Shown here piece after piece: positions 34,744-44,108 of a DNA stretch of 64,000 nucleotides (positions are counted from its first letter, which is position 1; every line of letters starts with the position of its first letter). Below the pieces are notes generated by a model that did not search any database, was not told the origin of the DNA, and was given only the letters and a program-made list of their open reading frames with translations. This stretch comes from Parasporobacterium sp. Its GTDB lineage: Bacteria; Bacillota; Clostridia; Lachnospirales; Lachnospiraceae. The position numbers and the translations under genes were made by a program. The stretch lies in the NCBI GenBank assembly GCA_017459985.1, contig JAFUBX010000005.1, positions 62,001 to 126,000 of the forward strand, given 5' to 3'.

Positions 34744-36186
34744 ATGAATAACGATTTATTAAATCATATTCTGGCGCAGGCTCCGGAAGAGGAACCCGCC
34801 AGACAGAATTATTTTACAGGTGAATGCAGAAGGGTCGTCTCCGGGATTTCCGGAGAGAAAGGCCGTCATCTGACCTGTTCCGTCAATACCTTCGGATGCC
34901 AGATGAATGTCAAGGATTCCGAAAAGCTCCTTTATATTTTAAAGGAGATCGGCTATCAGGAAACCGGAAACGAAGATGCGGACCTTGTCCTGTTCAACAC
35001 CTGCACCGTAAGGGAAAACGCGAATCAGAGATTCTATGGACGGCTGGGAACCCTGAAAAGCGCCAAAAAGCGCAATCCGGATATGATCATTGCCCTGTGC
35101 GGCTGCATGATGCAGGAACCGCAGGTGGTACAGACAATCAGGGAACGCTATTCCCACGTCAATCTGATCTTCGGAACCCATAACATTTACAAGCTCGCAG
35201 AGCTTTTGTTTTTGTACCTCGCAAGTCATGTCAATCAGACCGAGATCCTGGACGGAACCGATAAGATCGTGGAGAATCTTCCTTCGGAACGCAAATTCTC
35301 CTTCAAGTCCGGAGTCAATATCATGTATGGCTGCAATAATTTCTGCAGTTACTGCATCGTTCCCTATGTCAGGGGAAGAGAGCGAAGCCGCGCTCCGGAA
35401 GACATCCTGAAAGAAGTCCGTGATCTTTCCCGGGATGGGGTGCGGGAAGTGATGCTCCTGGGACAGAATGTCAATTCCTACAAGGCAGATATCACATTTC
35501 CGGAACTCCTGAGGCAGGTTTCCGAGGTTCCCGGTATCCGGCGGGTGCGGTTTATGACCTCCCACCCAAAGGATCTTTCGGAGGAACTGATCCGGGTGAT
35601 CCGGGATCATCCGAAGATCTGCCGGCATATCCACCTGCCCCTTCAGTCCGGAAGCAGCCGGATCCTGAAAGCAATGAACCGGCATTATAACAAGCAGGAC
35701 TATCTGTCCCTGGCGGAAAAGATCCGGAACGAGATTCCGGGAGTTTCCATCACCACCGATATCATTGTGGGATTTCCGGGGGAGACAGAGGAGGATTTTC
35801 AGGAAACCCTGGATGTGGTGGAAAAGGTCCGGTTTGACAGCGCCTTCACCTTCATTTATTCCAAACGCAGCGGGACAAAAGCCGCTGTGATGGAGGACCA
35901 GGTCAGCCGGGAGGTGGTGGATGACCGGTTCCGAAGGCTTCTGGACCTGGTTACCCGGATTTCCCGGGAACAGACAAAGCAGTATGAGGGACTGGTCATG
36001 GAGGTGCTTGCGGAAGAAGTCAATTCCAAAGATCCTTCCCTTCTTTCCGGAAGACTGTCCAACAACAGCGTGGTTCATTTTAAGGCGGATCCTGAGCTGA
36101 TCGGACAGATTGTAAATGTGAAATTAGATACCGCTAAAGGATTTTATTATTATGGCACTCTCGCCGATGATGTCTCATTATCTTGA
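34744..36186 (+). CDS. miaB: tRNA-2-methylthio-N6-dimethylallyladenosine synthase MiaB
   Basis: Radical-SAM methylthiotransferase that modifies A37 of tRNAs reading U-starting codons, acting after MiaA (41129). The 480 residues show the N-terminal cluster cysteines (NTFGCQMNVKDSEK, NTCTVRENA, CGCMMQEP), the radical SAM motif YGCNNFCSYCIVPYVRGRERSR (about 198-219), HLPLQSGSSRILKAMNR and a C-terminal TRAM domain. The first about 40 residues are an extra N-terminal stretch, as common in Firmicutes. Its last 35 bases overlap mutS. Confidence 0.95.
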   Translation: MNNDLLNHILAQAPEEEPARQNYFTGECRRVVSGISGEKGRHLTCSVNTFGCQMNVKDSEKLLYILKEIGYQETGNEDADLVLFNTCTVRENANQRFYGRLGTLKSAKKRNPDMIIALCGCMMQEPQVVQTIRERYSHVNLIFGTHNIYKLAELLFLYLASHVNQTEILDGTDKIVENLPSERKFSFKSGVNIMYGCNNFCSYCIVPYVRGRERSRAPEDILKEVRDLSRDGVREVMLLGQNVNSYKADITFPELLRQVSEVPGIRRVRFMTSHPKDLSEELIRVIRDHPKICRHIHLPLQSGSSRILKAMNRHYNKQDYLSLAEKIRNEIPGVSITTDIIVGFPGETEEDFQETLDVVEKVRFDSAFTFIYSKRSGTKAAVMEDQVSREVVDDRFRRLLDLVTRISREQTKQYEGLVMEVLAEEVNSKDPSLLSGRLSNNSVVHFKADPELIGQIVNVKLDTAKGFYYYGTLADDVSLS

Positions 36187-38752
36187 GACGAAAAAACAAT
36201 ATCCGGACTGTATTTTATTCTACAGACTGGGGGATTTTTATGAAATGTTCTTTGAGGATGCCCTGACCGCGTCCAAGGAACTGGAGATCACTCTGACCGG
36301 AAAGGACTGCGGTCTGGAAGAGAGAGCCCCCATGTGCGGGGTCCCGTTTCATGCCGTTGATTCCTATCTGAACAAACTGGTTTCAAAAGGATACAAAGTC
36401 GCTATTGCCGAGCAGGTGGAGGATCCGAAACTGGCAAAAGGGCTCGTAAAAAGAGAAGTGATCCGGGTGGTCACGCCCGGAACCAATATCAATTCTCTGG
36501 CACTGGATGAAACAAAAAACAACTACCTGATGTGTATTTTTTATGCCGAAAACTCCTACACTGTATCCTTTGTGGATATCACAACGGGAGATTTCCTGAC
36601 GACATTTCTGGAAAACACCTCTGTTCTGATCGATGAGATCAACAAATTTTCCGTGGCGGAGATCATCTCCAACCAGGCATTTGAAATTGCTCCGGTGGAC
36701 CATGAATATCTCCGGGACAAACTCGGCATTACCTGTTACTCCCTGCCGGATTCCTATTTTGAGCAATCCGGCTGTCTGGAGATCATCAAGAAGCATTTTC
36801 ATGTTCTGGATATTACAGGATTGGGGCTTACGGATATTCCGGGTTCTGTCCCCTGTACCGGCGCGCTTCTGAAATATCTTTACGAAACCCAGAAAACCAG
36901 CCTGGAGTTTCTGAACCGTATTACCACCTATTCCGCCGGACGATATATGATCATTGATCATGCCACGAGAAGAAATCTGGAACTTGTGGAAACCATGCGG
37001 GAAAAGAACAAGAAAGGATCCCTTCTCTGGGTTCTGGATAAGACGAAGACCGCCATGGGAGCCAGACTGCTGCGTTCCTTCATCGAGCAGCCGCTGATTG
37101 ATCCGGAAGAGATCCGCAAAAGACAGGACGCTGTAGAGGAACTGAATCAGATGCTGATTGACCGGGATGAGATCCGGGAATACCTGAATCCGGTTTACGA
37201 TCTGGAAAGGCTCCTGGCCAGGATCTCCTATCATTCCGCCAATCCGCGGGATCTGATCGCCTTCCGCAATTCCCTGGAAATGCTGCCTTTTATCCGTCAG
37301 ATCCTGAATCAGTTCCAAAGTCCCCTGCTGAAGGAGATCCGGGAAGATCTGGATCCGCTGGAGGATCTGTTTCAGCTGATCGGAAATGCCATCAGCGATG
37401 ACGCACCTATCACGATCAAGGAGGGCGGGATCATCAAGTCCGGATATTCCGAAAAGATCGATACCCTGAGAGATTCCAAAATCGAAGGAAAGAACTGGCT
37501 GACCCAGCTGGAAGAAAAAGAACGCAATGCCACGGATATTAAAACACTGAAGATCCGGTACAACAAGGTATTCGGATATTATATTGAAGTGACCAATTCC
37601 TTTAAGGATAAGGTTCCGGACCGGTATATCCGCAAGCAGACCCTGGTGGGAGCAGAGCGCTATATTACCGAGGAACTGAAAGAGCTGGAGGATCTGATAC
37701 TGGGAGCGGAAGAAAAGCTGTTTTCCCTGGAGTACGATCTGTTCAATGAGATCCGGGACCATATCGCTTCCCAGGTCCATCGGATCCAGCTGACCGCCAG
37801 GGCGATTTCACGGATTGACACCTTCTGCTCCCTGGCTTATGTGGCGGAGCATAATCAATATGTACGGCCGCAGATCAATACCAGGGGAGTGATCTCCATC
37901 GAAGAGGGACGCCACCCGGTGGTGGAAGCGATGATGGAAGAGGGAATGTTCATACCGAATGATGCTTACGCAGACAGTGAAGACAATCGGGTCAGCATCA
38001 TCACCGGTCCCAATATGGCCGGAAAATCCACTTACATGCGGCAGCTGGCCCTGATTGTCCTGATGGCCTCCATCGGCAGCTTTGTTCCCGCCAGAAACGC
38101 GGATATCTGTGCCTGTGACCGGATCTTTACCCGGGTTGGCGCTTCGGATGATCTGGCCAGCGGGCAAAGTACTTTTATGGTGGAAATGACCGAAGTCTCC
38201 AATATCCTGCGCAATGCAACCAGAAACTCACTGATCATCCTGGATGAGATCGGCCGGGGAACCAGTACCTATGACGGCATGAGCATCGCCTGGGCGGTTG
38301 TGGAATACATTGCCGACAAACGGAAATGCGGAGCAAAAACCTTCTTTTCCACCCATTATCATGAACTGACGGAACTGGAAGGAACCATTCCGGGAGTCAA
38401 AAATTACTGCATCAGTGTACAGGAACAGGGGGATGATATTATTTTCCTCCGGAAGATCAAACGGGGCGGAGCAGACAAAAGCTACGGCATCCAGGTCGCC
38501 CGGCTGGCCGGCGTACCGGATGAGATTATTGCCCGGGCGAAACAGCTGGTCATGTCCCTCACCCGGGAGGAGATCACGATTACTGTCCCGGAGCCCCCTG
38601 CCGCATCCGGCATCTCCCAGGATAAAAACGGACAGTTTGTCCTTACTACCGCGGATGATATTGTACATCGTAAGCTGAAAGACATCGAGCCGGACAAGCT
38701 GACTCCGCTGGAAGCAATCAATATTCTGTATGAATTGAAGGCACTGCTATGA
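36152..38752 (+). CDS. mutS: DNA mismatch repair protein MutS
   Basis: Mismatch-recognition ATPase. The 866 residues carry the mismatch-binding FYRLGDFYEMFFEDA near residue 24 (the phenylalanine and glutamate that probe the mismatch), ERAPMCGVPFHA, core domains, Walker A GPNMAGKSTYMRQ (about 619-631), DDLASGQSTFMVEM, Walker B LIILDEIGRGTSTYDG and FSTHYHEL. The C terminus ends with the usual ELKALL dimer element. It starts within miaB; starts 15 or 18 bases further in are possible. Its stop overlaps maf by 4 bases. Confidence 0.96.
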   Translation: MALSPMMSHYLETKKQYPDCILFYRLGDFYEMFFEDALTASKELEITLTGKDCGLEERAPMCGVPFHAVDSYLNKLVSKGYKVAIAEQVEDPKLAKGLVKREVIRVVTPGTNINSLALDETKNNYLMCIFYAENSYTVSFVDITTGDFLTTFLENTSVLIDEINKFSVAEIISNQAFEIAPVDHEYLRDKLGITCYSLPDSYFEQSGCLEIIKKHFHVLDITGLGLTDIPGSVPCTGALLKYLYETQKTSLEFLNRITTYSAGRYMIIDHATRRNLELVETMREKNKKGSLLWVLDKTKTAMGARLLRSFIEQPLIDPEEIRKRQDAVEELNQMLIDRDEIREYLNPVYDLERLLARISYHSANPRDLIAFRNSLEMLPFIRQILNQFQSPLLKEIREDLDPLEDLFQLIGNAISDDAPITIKEGGIIKSGYSEKIDTLRDSKIEGKNWLTQLEEKERNATDIKTLKIRYNKVFGYYIEVTNSFKDKVPDRYIRKQTLVGAERYITEELKELEDLILGAEEKLFSLEYDLFNEIRDHIASQVHRIQLTARAISRIDTFCSLAYVAEHNQYVRPQINTRGVISIEEGRHPVVEAMMEEGMFIPNDAYADSEDNRVSIITGPNMAGKSTYMRQLALIVLMASIGSFVPARNADICACDRIFTRVGASDDLASGQSTFMVEMTEVSNILRNATRNSLIILDEIGRGTSTYDGMSIAWAVVEYIADKRKCGAKTFFSTHYHELTELEGTIPGVKNYCISVQEQGDDIIFLRKIKRGGADKSYGIQVARLAGVPDEIIARAKQLVMSLTREEITITVPEPPAASGISQDKNGQFVLTTADDIVHRKLKDIEPDKLTPLEAINILYELKALL

Positions 38753-39309
38753 AAAAGATTATTCTGGCATCCACCTCGCCAAGAAGGAGAGAACTGTTGT
38801 CTCTGTCCGGTCTTTCCTTTGAGATTGATGCCCCGGACTGCGATGAGCGGATCGAAGGATCCGTTTCACCGGAAGAATATGTAAAAGAGCTGTCTCTGCG
38901 GAAATGCAGAGCCGCAGCTTCGCTTCACCCGGACGCCCTGGTGATCGGAGCGGACACCATCGTCTGTTATCGGGACCGGATCCTGGGAAAACCGGCGGAT
39001 GCTAAAGACGCTTTCCGGATGCTGACAAAGCTTTCCGGACAGATTCATGAAGTCTTTACCGGAGTCACGGTCACAGATACGGCCGGGTCCCGCACGGAAA
39101 CCTTCTGTGAACGGACAGAAGTGGAATTTTACAATCTGACTGCGGAAGAGATCCGGGAATATGTGAATACTAAAGAGCCCCTGGATAAGGCTGGAGCCTA
39201 TGGTATCCAGGGAAGAGGAGCCCTTCTGGTCAGACGGATCAGCGGAGATTACTGCAATGTGGTGGGTCTTCCTCTTGCACGGCTGGTCAGAATACTGAAA
39301 ACCTTTTGA
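38749..39309 (+). CDS. maf: Maf family nucleoside triphosphate pyrophosphatase
   Basis: House-cleaning pyrophosphatase that hydrolyses non-canonical or modified nucleoside triphosphates. The 186 residues have the diagnostic ILASTSPRRRELLSLSG (4-20), IGADTIVCYRDRILGKP (about 65-81) and KAGAYGIQGRGALLVRRISGDYCNVVGLP near the C terminus. It overlaps mutS by 4 bases and abuts mutL, so a nucleotide-pool sanitiser lies inside the mismatch-repair operon. In Firmicutes maf is more often beside radC or mreB; radC and mreB lie about 4 kb downstream here. Confidence 0.93.
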   Translation: MKKIILASTSPRRRELLSLSGLSFEIDAPDCDERIEGSVSPEEYVKELSLRKCRAAASLHPDALVIGADTIVCYRDRILGKPADAKDAFRMLTKLSGQIHEVFTGVTVTDTAGSRTETFCERTEVEFYNLTAEEIREYVNTKEPLDKAGAYGIQGRGALLVRRISGDYCNVVGLPLARLVRILKTF

Positions 39310-39314
39310 AAAAT

Positions 39315-41132
39315 ATGGATCAGATCAGATTACTGGATAAAAATACAATTGATAAGATCGCTGCCGGGGAGGTGGTGGACCGTCCTGCTTCCATCGTGAA
39401 GGAACTGGTCGAGAATTCCATCGATGCCGGGGCGGATTCCATTTCCGTGGAAATCCGCGGCGGGGGAATCGAGCTGATCCGGATCACAGACAACGGATCC
39501 GGCATTCCGAAAGACCAGATCTCACTGGCCTTTCTTCGTCACTCCACCAGCAAGATCACAGACGCTTCTGACATTTCCTTTATTCATACCCTGGGATTCC
39601 GGGGAGAAGCCCTCTCGTCCATCGCAGCGGTTTCCAGAACCCAGCTCTGCACAAAGACAAAGGACGCTCTGACCGGCACCATTTATAAGATCAGCGGAGG
39701 AGAGGAAGAGTCTGTGGAGGATGCAGGTCTTCCCGACGGCACCACCATGATCGTAAGGGATCTTTTTTATAATACTCCCGCCAGAAGGAAATTCCTGAAA
39801 TCTCCCCAGACGGAAGCCGGCTATGTCCAGGATGTGGTGCAGCGAATTGCGTTATCCCATCCCCGGACCGCATTTAAATTCACCGTCAATGGCAGCGTCA
39901 GATTAAGCACTGCCGGGAACGGATCGTTGAAGGACACGATCTATGCAGTATTCGGAAGGGAGATCACTTCCAGACTTTTGGAACTGGAGGACAGCGACCA
40001 GAACCTTTCCCTCAGCGGATTTCTGGGAAAGCCGGAGATTGCCCGGGGAAACCGCAGCTTTGAGTTTTTCTTCGTCAATGGCAGATATATCCAGGACCGG
40101 ATCATTCAGAAAGCCCTGGAGGAGGCCTATCTGGGATATCAGATGAAGGGAACCTTCCCCTTTGCCGTCCTGAATCTGACCATGGAGCCGGAGCTGGTGG
40201 ATGTCAACGTCCATCCCTCTAAAATGGAGATCCGCTTCTTTGATAATGAGACAGTGTTCCGGTCCATTTATGACATGATCCGAAAACGCATCACCCGAAG
40301 AGAGAGTATTCCCTCTTTCACCTTCGGAAAGGATGCGGAGAAGACTTCCTCCGGCCGGGAGGAACTCCGTCCTTCGTATATTCCGGAGCCCTTTGAAAAG
40401 AAAGAGCCGGAATCCCCTCAGGTCTTCCGGGAGGAGATATTTTACGAAGCTGCTGAGACTCCCATGAAGTCCGGAATATCTTCCTATGAATCTGTGAATA
40501 CGGACCGGGATCAGCAGACTCTGCCGAAGGAGCTGTTTGTATCCAGAGAAGCAAGAGCCCGTCACCGAATCATCGGGGAACTGTTTGAAACCTACTGGAT
40601 CGTGGAATACCAGGATGCGTTGTATATCATCGACCAGCATGCAGCCCATGAGAAAGTGCTTTATGAAAAGTTTTTGAAACGGATTCGTTCCGAGGAACAT
40701 TTCGCCCAGAAGATCCTGCCTGCTGTGATCATTACCCTGACCGCTGCGGAAGAATCCGTTTACTGCAGATATGCGGACGATTTCCGCAAGACGGGATTTG
40801 AGATCGAGCATTTCGGAGGAAATGAATATGCCTTAAGCGCAGTTCCGGCGGATCTGTATTCTGTAGATCATAAGATCCTGTTTCTGGAGATGCTGGAGGA
40901 TCTTGGAGAGTTATCCTCCGGGTCCGGGCCGGAGATCATGACCGACCGGATCGCCACCGCTGCCTGTAAAGCCGCGGTGAAGGGAGGCAACCATCTCTCC
41001 CTGTCAGAAGCCAATGCCCTGATCGATGAACTGCTGGGACTGGAAAATCCCTATAATTGTCCCCATGGAAGACCTACGATCCTATCCATGAGCAAATATG
41101 AACTGGAGAAGAAATTCAAACGAATCGTATGA
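39315..41132 (+). CDS. mutL: DNA mismatch repair protein MutL
   Basis: Mismatch-repair ATPase linking MutS to strand incision. The 605 residues have the GHKL motifs ELVENSIDAGADS (about 28), DNGSGIP and LGFRGEALSSI, a proline- and glutamate-rich linker (about 335-415), and a C-terminal domain with the metal-binding endonuclease motif DQHAAHEKVLYE, which fits DQHA-x2-E-x4-E, plus NCPHGRP near the end. So this MutL is predicted to nick DNA itself, as expected without MutH. ATG 39315 is preferred; TTG 39306 overlaps the maf stop. Confidence 0.95.
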   Translation: MDQIRLLDKNTIDKIAAGEVVDRPASIVKELVENSIDAGADSISVEIRGGGIELIRITDNGSGIPKDQISLAFLRHSTSKITDASDISFIHTLGFRGEALSSIAAVSRTQLCTKTKDALTGTIYKISGGEEESVEDAGLPDGTTMIVRDLFYNTPARRKFLKSPQTEAGYVQDVVQRIALSHPRTAFKFTVNGSVRLSTAGNGSLKDTIYAVFGREITSRLLELEDSDQNLSLSGFLGKPEIARGNRSFEFFFVNGRYIQDRIIQKALEEAYLGYQMKGTFPFAVLNLTMEPELVDVNVHPSKMEIRFFDNETVFRSIYDMIRKRITRRESIPSFTFGKDAEKTSSGREELRPSYIPEPFEKKEPESPQVFREEIFYEAAETPMKSGISSYESVNTDRDQQTLPKELFVSREARARHRIIGELFETYWIVEYQDALYIIDQHAAHEKVLYEKFLKRIRSEEHFAQKILPAVIITLTAAEESVYCRYADDFRKTGFEIEHFGGNEYALSAVPADLYSVDHKILFLEMLEDLGELSSGSGPEIMTDRIATAACKAAVKGGNHLSLSEANALIDELLGLENPYNCPHGRPTILSMSKYELEKKFKRIV

Positions 41133-42073
41133 AAAAAGAGCCTCTTGTGATCATCGCCGGAGCAACGGCGGTGGGAAAAACAGAGCTGTCCCTGAGGCTT
41201 GCAGAAAGGATCGGTGCGGAGATCATCAGCGCGGATTCCATGCAGGTCTATCAGGGATTCAATATCGGAACCGCCAAGATCTCCCGGGCTGAAATGAGGG
41301 GCATCCCCCATTATCTGATCGATATCCTGCAGCCGGAGGAAGAATTCAATATCTATGAATTCCAGAAAAGAGCCCTGGACTGTATTCAGAAGATCCGGGC
41401 AAAGGGAAGAATCCCCATGATTGTCGGAGGGACCGGCTTCTATATCCAGTCAGTTCTGTACGGGATCGACTTTTCCGAGGAAAGCCCGGACAAGTCTTAT
41501 CGCAGATACCTGGAGGGGCTCGCTGCAGAGAAGGGGCCGGAGGTTCTTTATGAGATGCTGAAACAGGCCGATCCGGTCTCTGCAGAGGAGATCCATTTTC
41601 ACAATGTCAAAAGGGTGATCCGGGCACTTGAGTTTTATCAGGAAACCGGAACCAGAATCTCGGAACACAACCTGCAGCAGCGGCAGAAAGAACCGGTATA
41701 CAACAGCGCTTATTTTGTGCTGAACAGGGAACGCTCCGTTATCTATGACCGGATCAACCGGCGGGTGGATCAGATGCTGCGGGAGGGTCTGGTGGAAGAA
41801 GTGAAAGGTCTTCTCGCGGATGGAGTGGATCCTGAGTGCCTTGCAATGCAGGGACTGGGATATAAAGAGATCCTGGGATATCTGAACAACGAACGATCCC
41901 TGGAGGAAGCGGTCAGCCTTCTCAAACAGAATACAAGACATTTTGCGAAGAGGCAGATCACCTGGTTTAAAAGAGAGAAAGATCCTGTCTGGATCAATTA
42001 CGAGGACTTCGGATCCATGGATGACATGCTGGAATCCATGATCCGGATTTTAAAGGAGAAAAAGATTGTTTAA
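41129..42073 (+). CDS. miaA: tRNA dimethylallyltransferase MiaA
   Basis: Transfers dimethylallyl from DMAPP to A37 of tRNA, giving the substrate for MiaB. The 314 residues have the P-loop IAGATAVGKTELSL (about 8-21), ISADSMQVYQGFNIGTAK (about 33-50), GGTGFYIQSVLYG and the C-terminal LKQNTRHFAKRQITWFK. It overlaps mutL by 4 bases. In many Firmicutes hfq comes next, but here the PLP-lyase gene overlaps the miaA end directly. Confidence 0.96.
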   Translation: MKKEPLVIIAGATAVGKTELSLRLAERIGAEIISADSMQVYQGFNIGTAKISRAEMRGIPHYLIDILQPEEEFNIYEFQKRALDCIQKIRAKGRIPMIVGGTGFYIQSVLYGIDFSEESPDKSYRRYLEGLAAEKGPEVLYEMLKQADPVSAEEIHFHNVKRVIRALEFYQETGTRISEHNLQQRQKEPVYNSAYFVLNRERSVIYDRINRRVDQMLREGLVEEVKGLLADGVDPECLAMQGLGYKEILGYLNNERSLEEAVSLLKQNTRHFAKRQITWFKREKDPVWINYEDFGSMDDMLESMIRILKEKKIV

Positions 42074-43334
42074 CTATCCGGATATCAGTGAACCCATTTT
42101 CCGGCTGGCGCAGGAAGCAGAGGATGCGCTGCAGCCCGCCTTCCAAAGGATCGAACAGATCTCGGAGGCGAATCAGTATAAAGTCCTTCAGAGTTTTATT
42201 AAAAACAAAGTATCGGAGAGCGATTTTTTTGCCAGCTCCGGCTATGGATACAATGAACTCGGAAGAGAGAAGCTGGAGCAGGTCTACGCAGACATTTTCC
42301 ATACGGAGGATGCCCTGGTAAGACCTCAGATTACCTGCGGGACCCATGCCCTGTATCTTGCCCTCAGCGCAGTGCTGCTGCCGGGGGATGAAATCCTTTT
42401 TATCACAGGCAAGCCCTATGACAGTCTGGAAAAATCCATCGGGATCACAGACAGTCCCGGTTCTTTAAAGGAACACCAGATCACCTGGAAGATCGCAGAA
42501 CTCAGAAACGGAGCGGAATTTGATTTTGACGCCATCCGTTCCCAAATCACGGACCGGACGAAGGTGGTTTATATCCAGAGATCCAAAGGATACGCCGCCA
42601 GAGCGTCTCTTTCCTCCGAATCTATCGGAGAGGCCATCCGTTATGTCAGATCCATCCGGGAGAATCTGATCACAGTGGTGGACAACTGTTACGGAGAATT
42701 CGTGGATCTGACGGAGCCTACCGATCACGGGGCGGATCTGTGTGTCGGATCCCTGATCAAGAATCCCGGCGGCGGGCTGGCTCCCATCGGCGGCTATATC
42801 GCGGGAAGGAAAGATCTGATCGAACGCTGTGCCTTCCGGCTGACGGCCCCGGGTCTGGGAAAGGAAGTCGGCGGATCCCTGGGGGTACTGAAATCCTTCT
42901 ACCAGGGGCTTTCCCTGGCTCCCTCCGTGACCGCCAGCGCATTAAAATCCGCCTCCTTTGCGGCTGCATTATTTGAAAGACTTGGATTTTGCGCGTCGCC
43001 TTCTTCCCGGGAAGTTCACCACTGCATCGTGGAAACCATAACCTTAAAGGATCCAGAACTGGTCAACCGGTTCTGCCAGGCTATCCAGAGCGCATCCTAT
43101 GTGGACAGTCATGTGACTCCCGTGGGATATGATATGCCCGGTTATTCCGATCCGGTGATCATGGCCAGCGGCGCTTTTATCTCCGGATCTTCCATCGAAG
43201 TCTCCGCCGACGGCCCTCTGAGGGATCCTTATTATGTGTTTTTCCAGGGGGGTCTAACCTACGAACACGGCAAATATGCGCTGATGAAAGCCGCGGAAAG
43301 TGTCTGCTCAAATCTTTCAGAAATGCCGTTGTAA
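42066..43334 (+). CDS. Methionine gamma-lyase family PLP protein (YnbB-like)
   Basis: PLP-dependent protein of 422 residues of the group once called aluminium resistance protein and now methionine gamma-lyase family (B. subtilis YnbB). Visible are FFASSGYGYNELGREKLEQVYADIF, RPQITCGTHALYLAL, DNCYGEFVDLTEPTDHGADL and SLIKNPGGGLAPIGGYIAGR, where the lysine of LIKN would bind PLP. The start is TTG 42066: AAAGGAG lies 7 bases upstream and no other start fits. It overlaps miaA by 8 bases. The metabolic reaction has not been firmly established for this subgroup. Confidence 0.88.
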   Translation: MFNYPDISEPIFRLAQEAEDALQPAFQRIEQISEANQYKVLQSFIKNKVSESDFFASSGYGYNELGREKLEQVYADIFHTEDALVRPQITCGTHALYLALSAVLLPGDEILFITGKPYDSLEKSIGITDSPGSLKEHQITWKIAELRNGAEFDFDAIRSQITDRTKVVYIQRSKGYAARASLSSESIGEAIRYVRSIRENLITVVDNCYGEFVDLTEPTDHGADLCVGSLIKNPGGGLAPIGGYIAGRKDLIERCAFRLTAPGLGKEVGGSLGVLKSFYQGLSLAPSVTASALKSASFAAALFERLGFCASPSSREVHHCIVETITLKDPELVNRFCQAIQSASYVDSHVTPVGYDMPGYSDPVIMASGAFISGSSIEVSADGPLRDPYYVFFQGGLTYEHGKYALMKAAESVCSNLSEMPL

Positions 43335-43356
43335 TTTAGACGGGATATGCTAAAAT
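43329..43356 (+). promoter_or_regulatory. Promoter of the radC-mre gene run
   Basis: TTGTAA (43329-43334, again overlapping the upstream stop codon), a 16-base spacer and TAAAAT (43351-43356) preceded by TGC, an extended -10. It shares GACGGG...ATATG and both boxes with the promoter at 33556-33584. Confidence 0.65.
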
Positions 43357-43406
43357 GACTTTGACTGGAATCCGCATAACACTTCATTTCACGGAAAGGA
43401 GTCCTT

Positions 43407-44108
43407 ATGCGGAAATTAAAAACAAAAGAGTTGCAGCCGGAATACAGACCGGATGAGAAATTTTTGGCTTACGGCCCAAAGGCTCTCTCAGATGCAGAGC
43501 TTCTGGCAATTATCTTGAGAACAGGCAGTACGGATTATCATTCAGTCGACCTGGCAAGAAAAATATTAACCCCGGAAGGGGATGACCATACATCCATATT
43601 GAATATCTTTCATTATGAATTTCCCGAGCTTCTGAAGATTAAAGGAGTCGGGAAAGTCAAGGCAATCCAGATCCAGGCGATTGCCGAGATTTCTTTAAGG
43701 ATCGCTCAAAGCCAAGCCAGGACTCATCTGGTTTTTAACAACCCGGAAAAAGTAGCTTTATATTACATGGAACAGCTTCGTCATGCCAGACAGGAGACGA
43801 TCATTCTTCTGATGCTGGATTCCGCCTGTCATCTGATCCGGGAACAGACGATCTCGACAGGGACGGTGGATATGGCGCTGGCATCTCCCCGGGAGATTTT
43901 TATCTGTGCCCTGAAGCATGAAGCCGTCCGGATCATTCTGCTGCACAATCATCCCTCCGGTAATCCGACTCCCAGCCGGGCGGATCTGAAGATGACGGAG
44001 GATATCGACAGGATCGGTGGGATCATCGGCATCCGGCTCCTGGATCATATTATTATCGGAGATAACAGTTATTTCAGCTTCAAAGAAAGCGAGAACTTAC
44101 ATGAGTGA
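43407..44108 (+). CDS. radC: RadC family JAB-domain protein
   Basis: The 233-residue protein has an N-terminal helix-hairpin-helix segment (LLKIKGVGKVKAIQIQAIAE, about 72-91) and a C-terminal JAB/MPN metal-binding domain with HNHPSGNPTPSRADLKMTED (about 179-198). The name comes from an old E. coli repair phenotype that turned out to be due to recG; the true role is unsettled. AAAGGAG precedes ATG 43407. It heads the mre run, the conserved radC-mreBCD neighbourhood, and overlaps the MreB-like gene by 8 bases. Confidence 0.92.
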   Translation: MRKLKTKELQPEYRPDEKFLAYGPKALSDAELLAIILRTGSTDYHSVDLARKILTPEGDDHTSILNIFHYEFPELLKIKGVGKVKAIQIQAIAEISLRIAQSQARTHLVFNNPEKVALYYMEQLRHARQETIILLMLDSACHLIREQTISTGTVDMALASPREIFICALKHEAVRIILLHNHPSGNPTPSRADLKMTEDIDRIGGIIGIRLLDHIIIGDNSYFSFKESENLHE

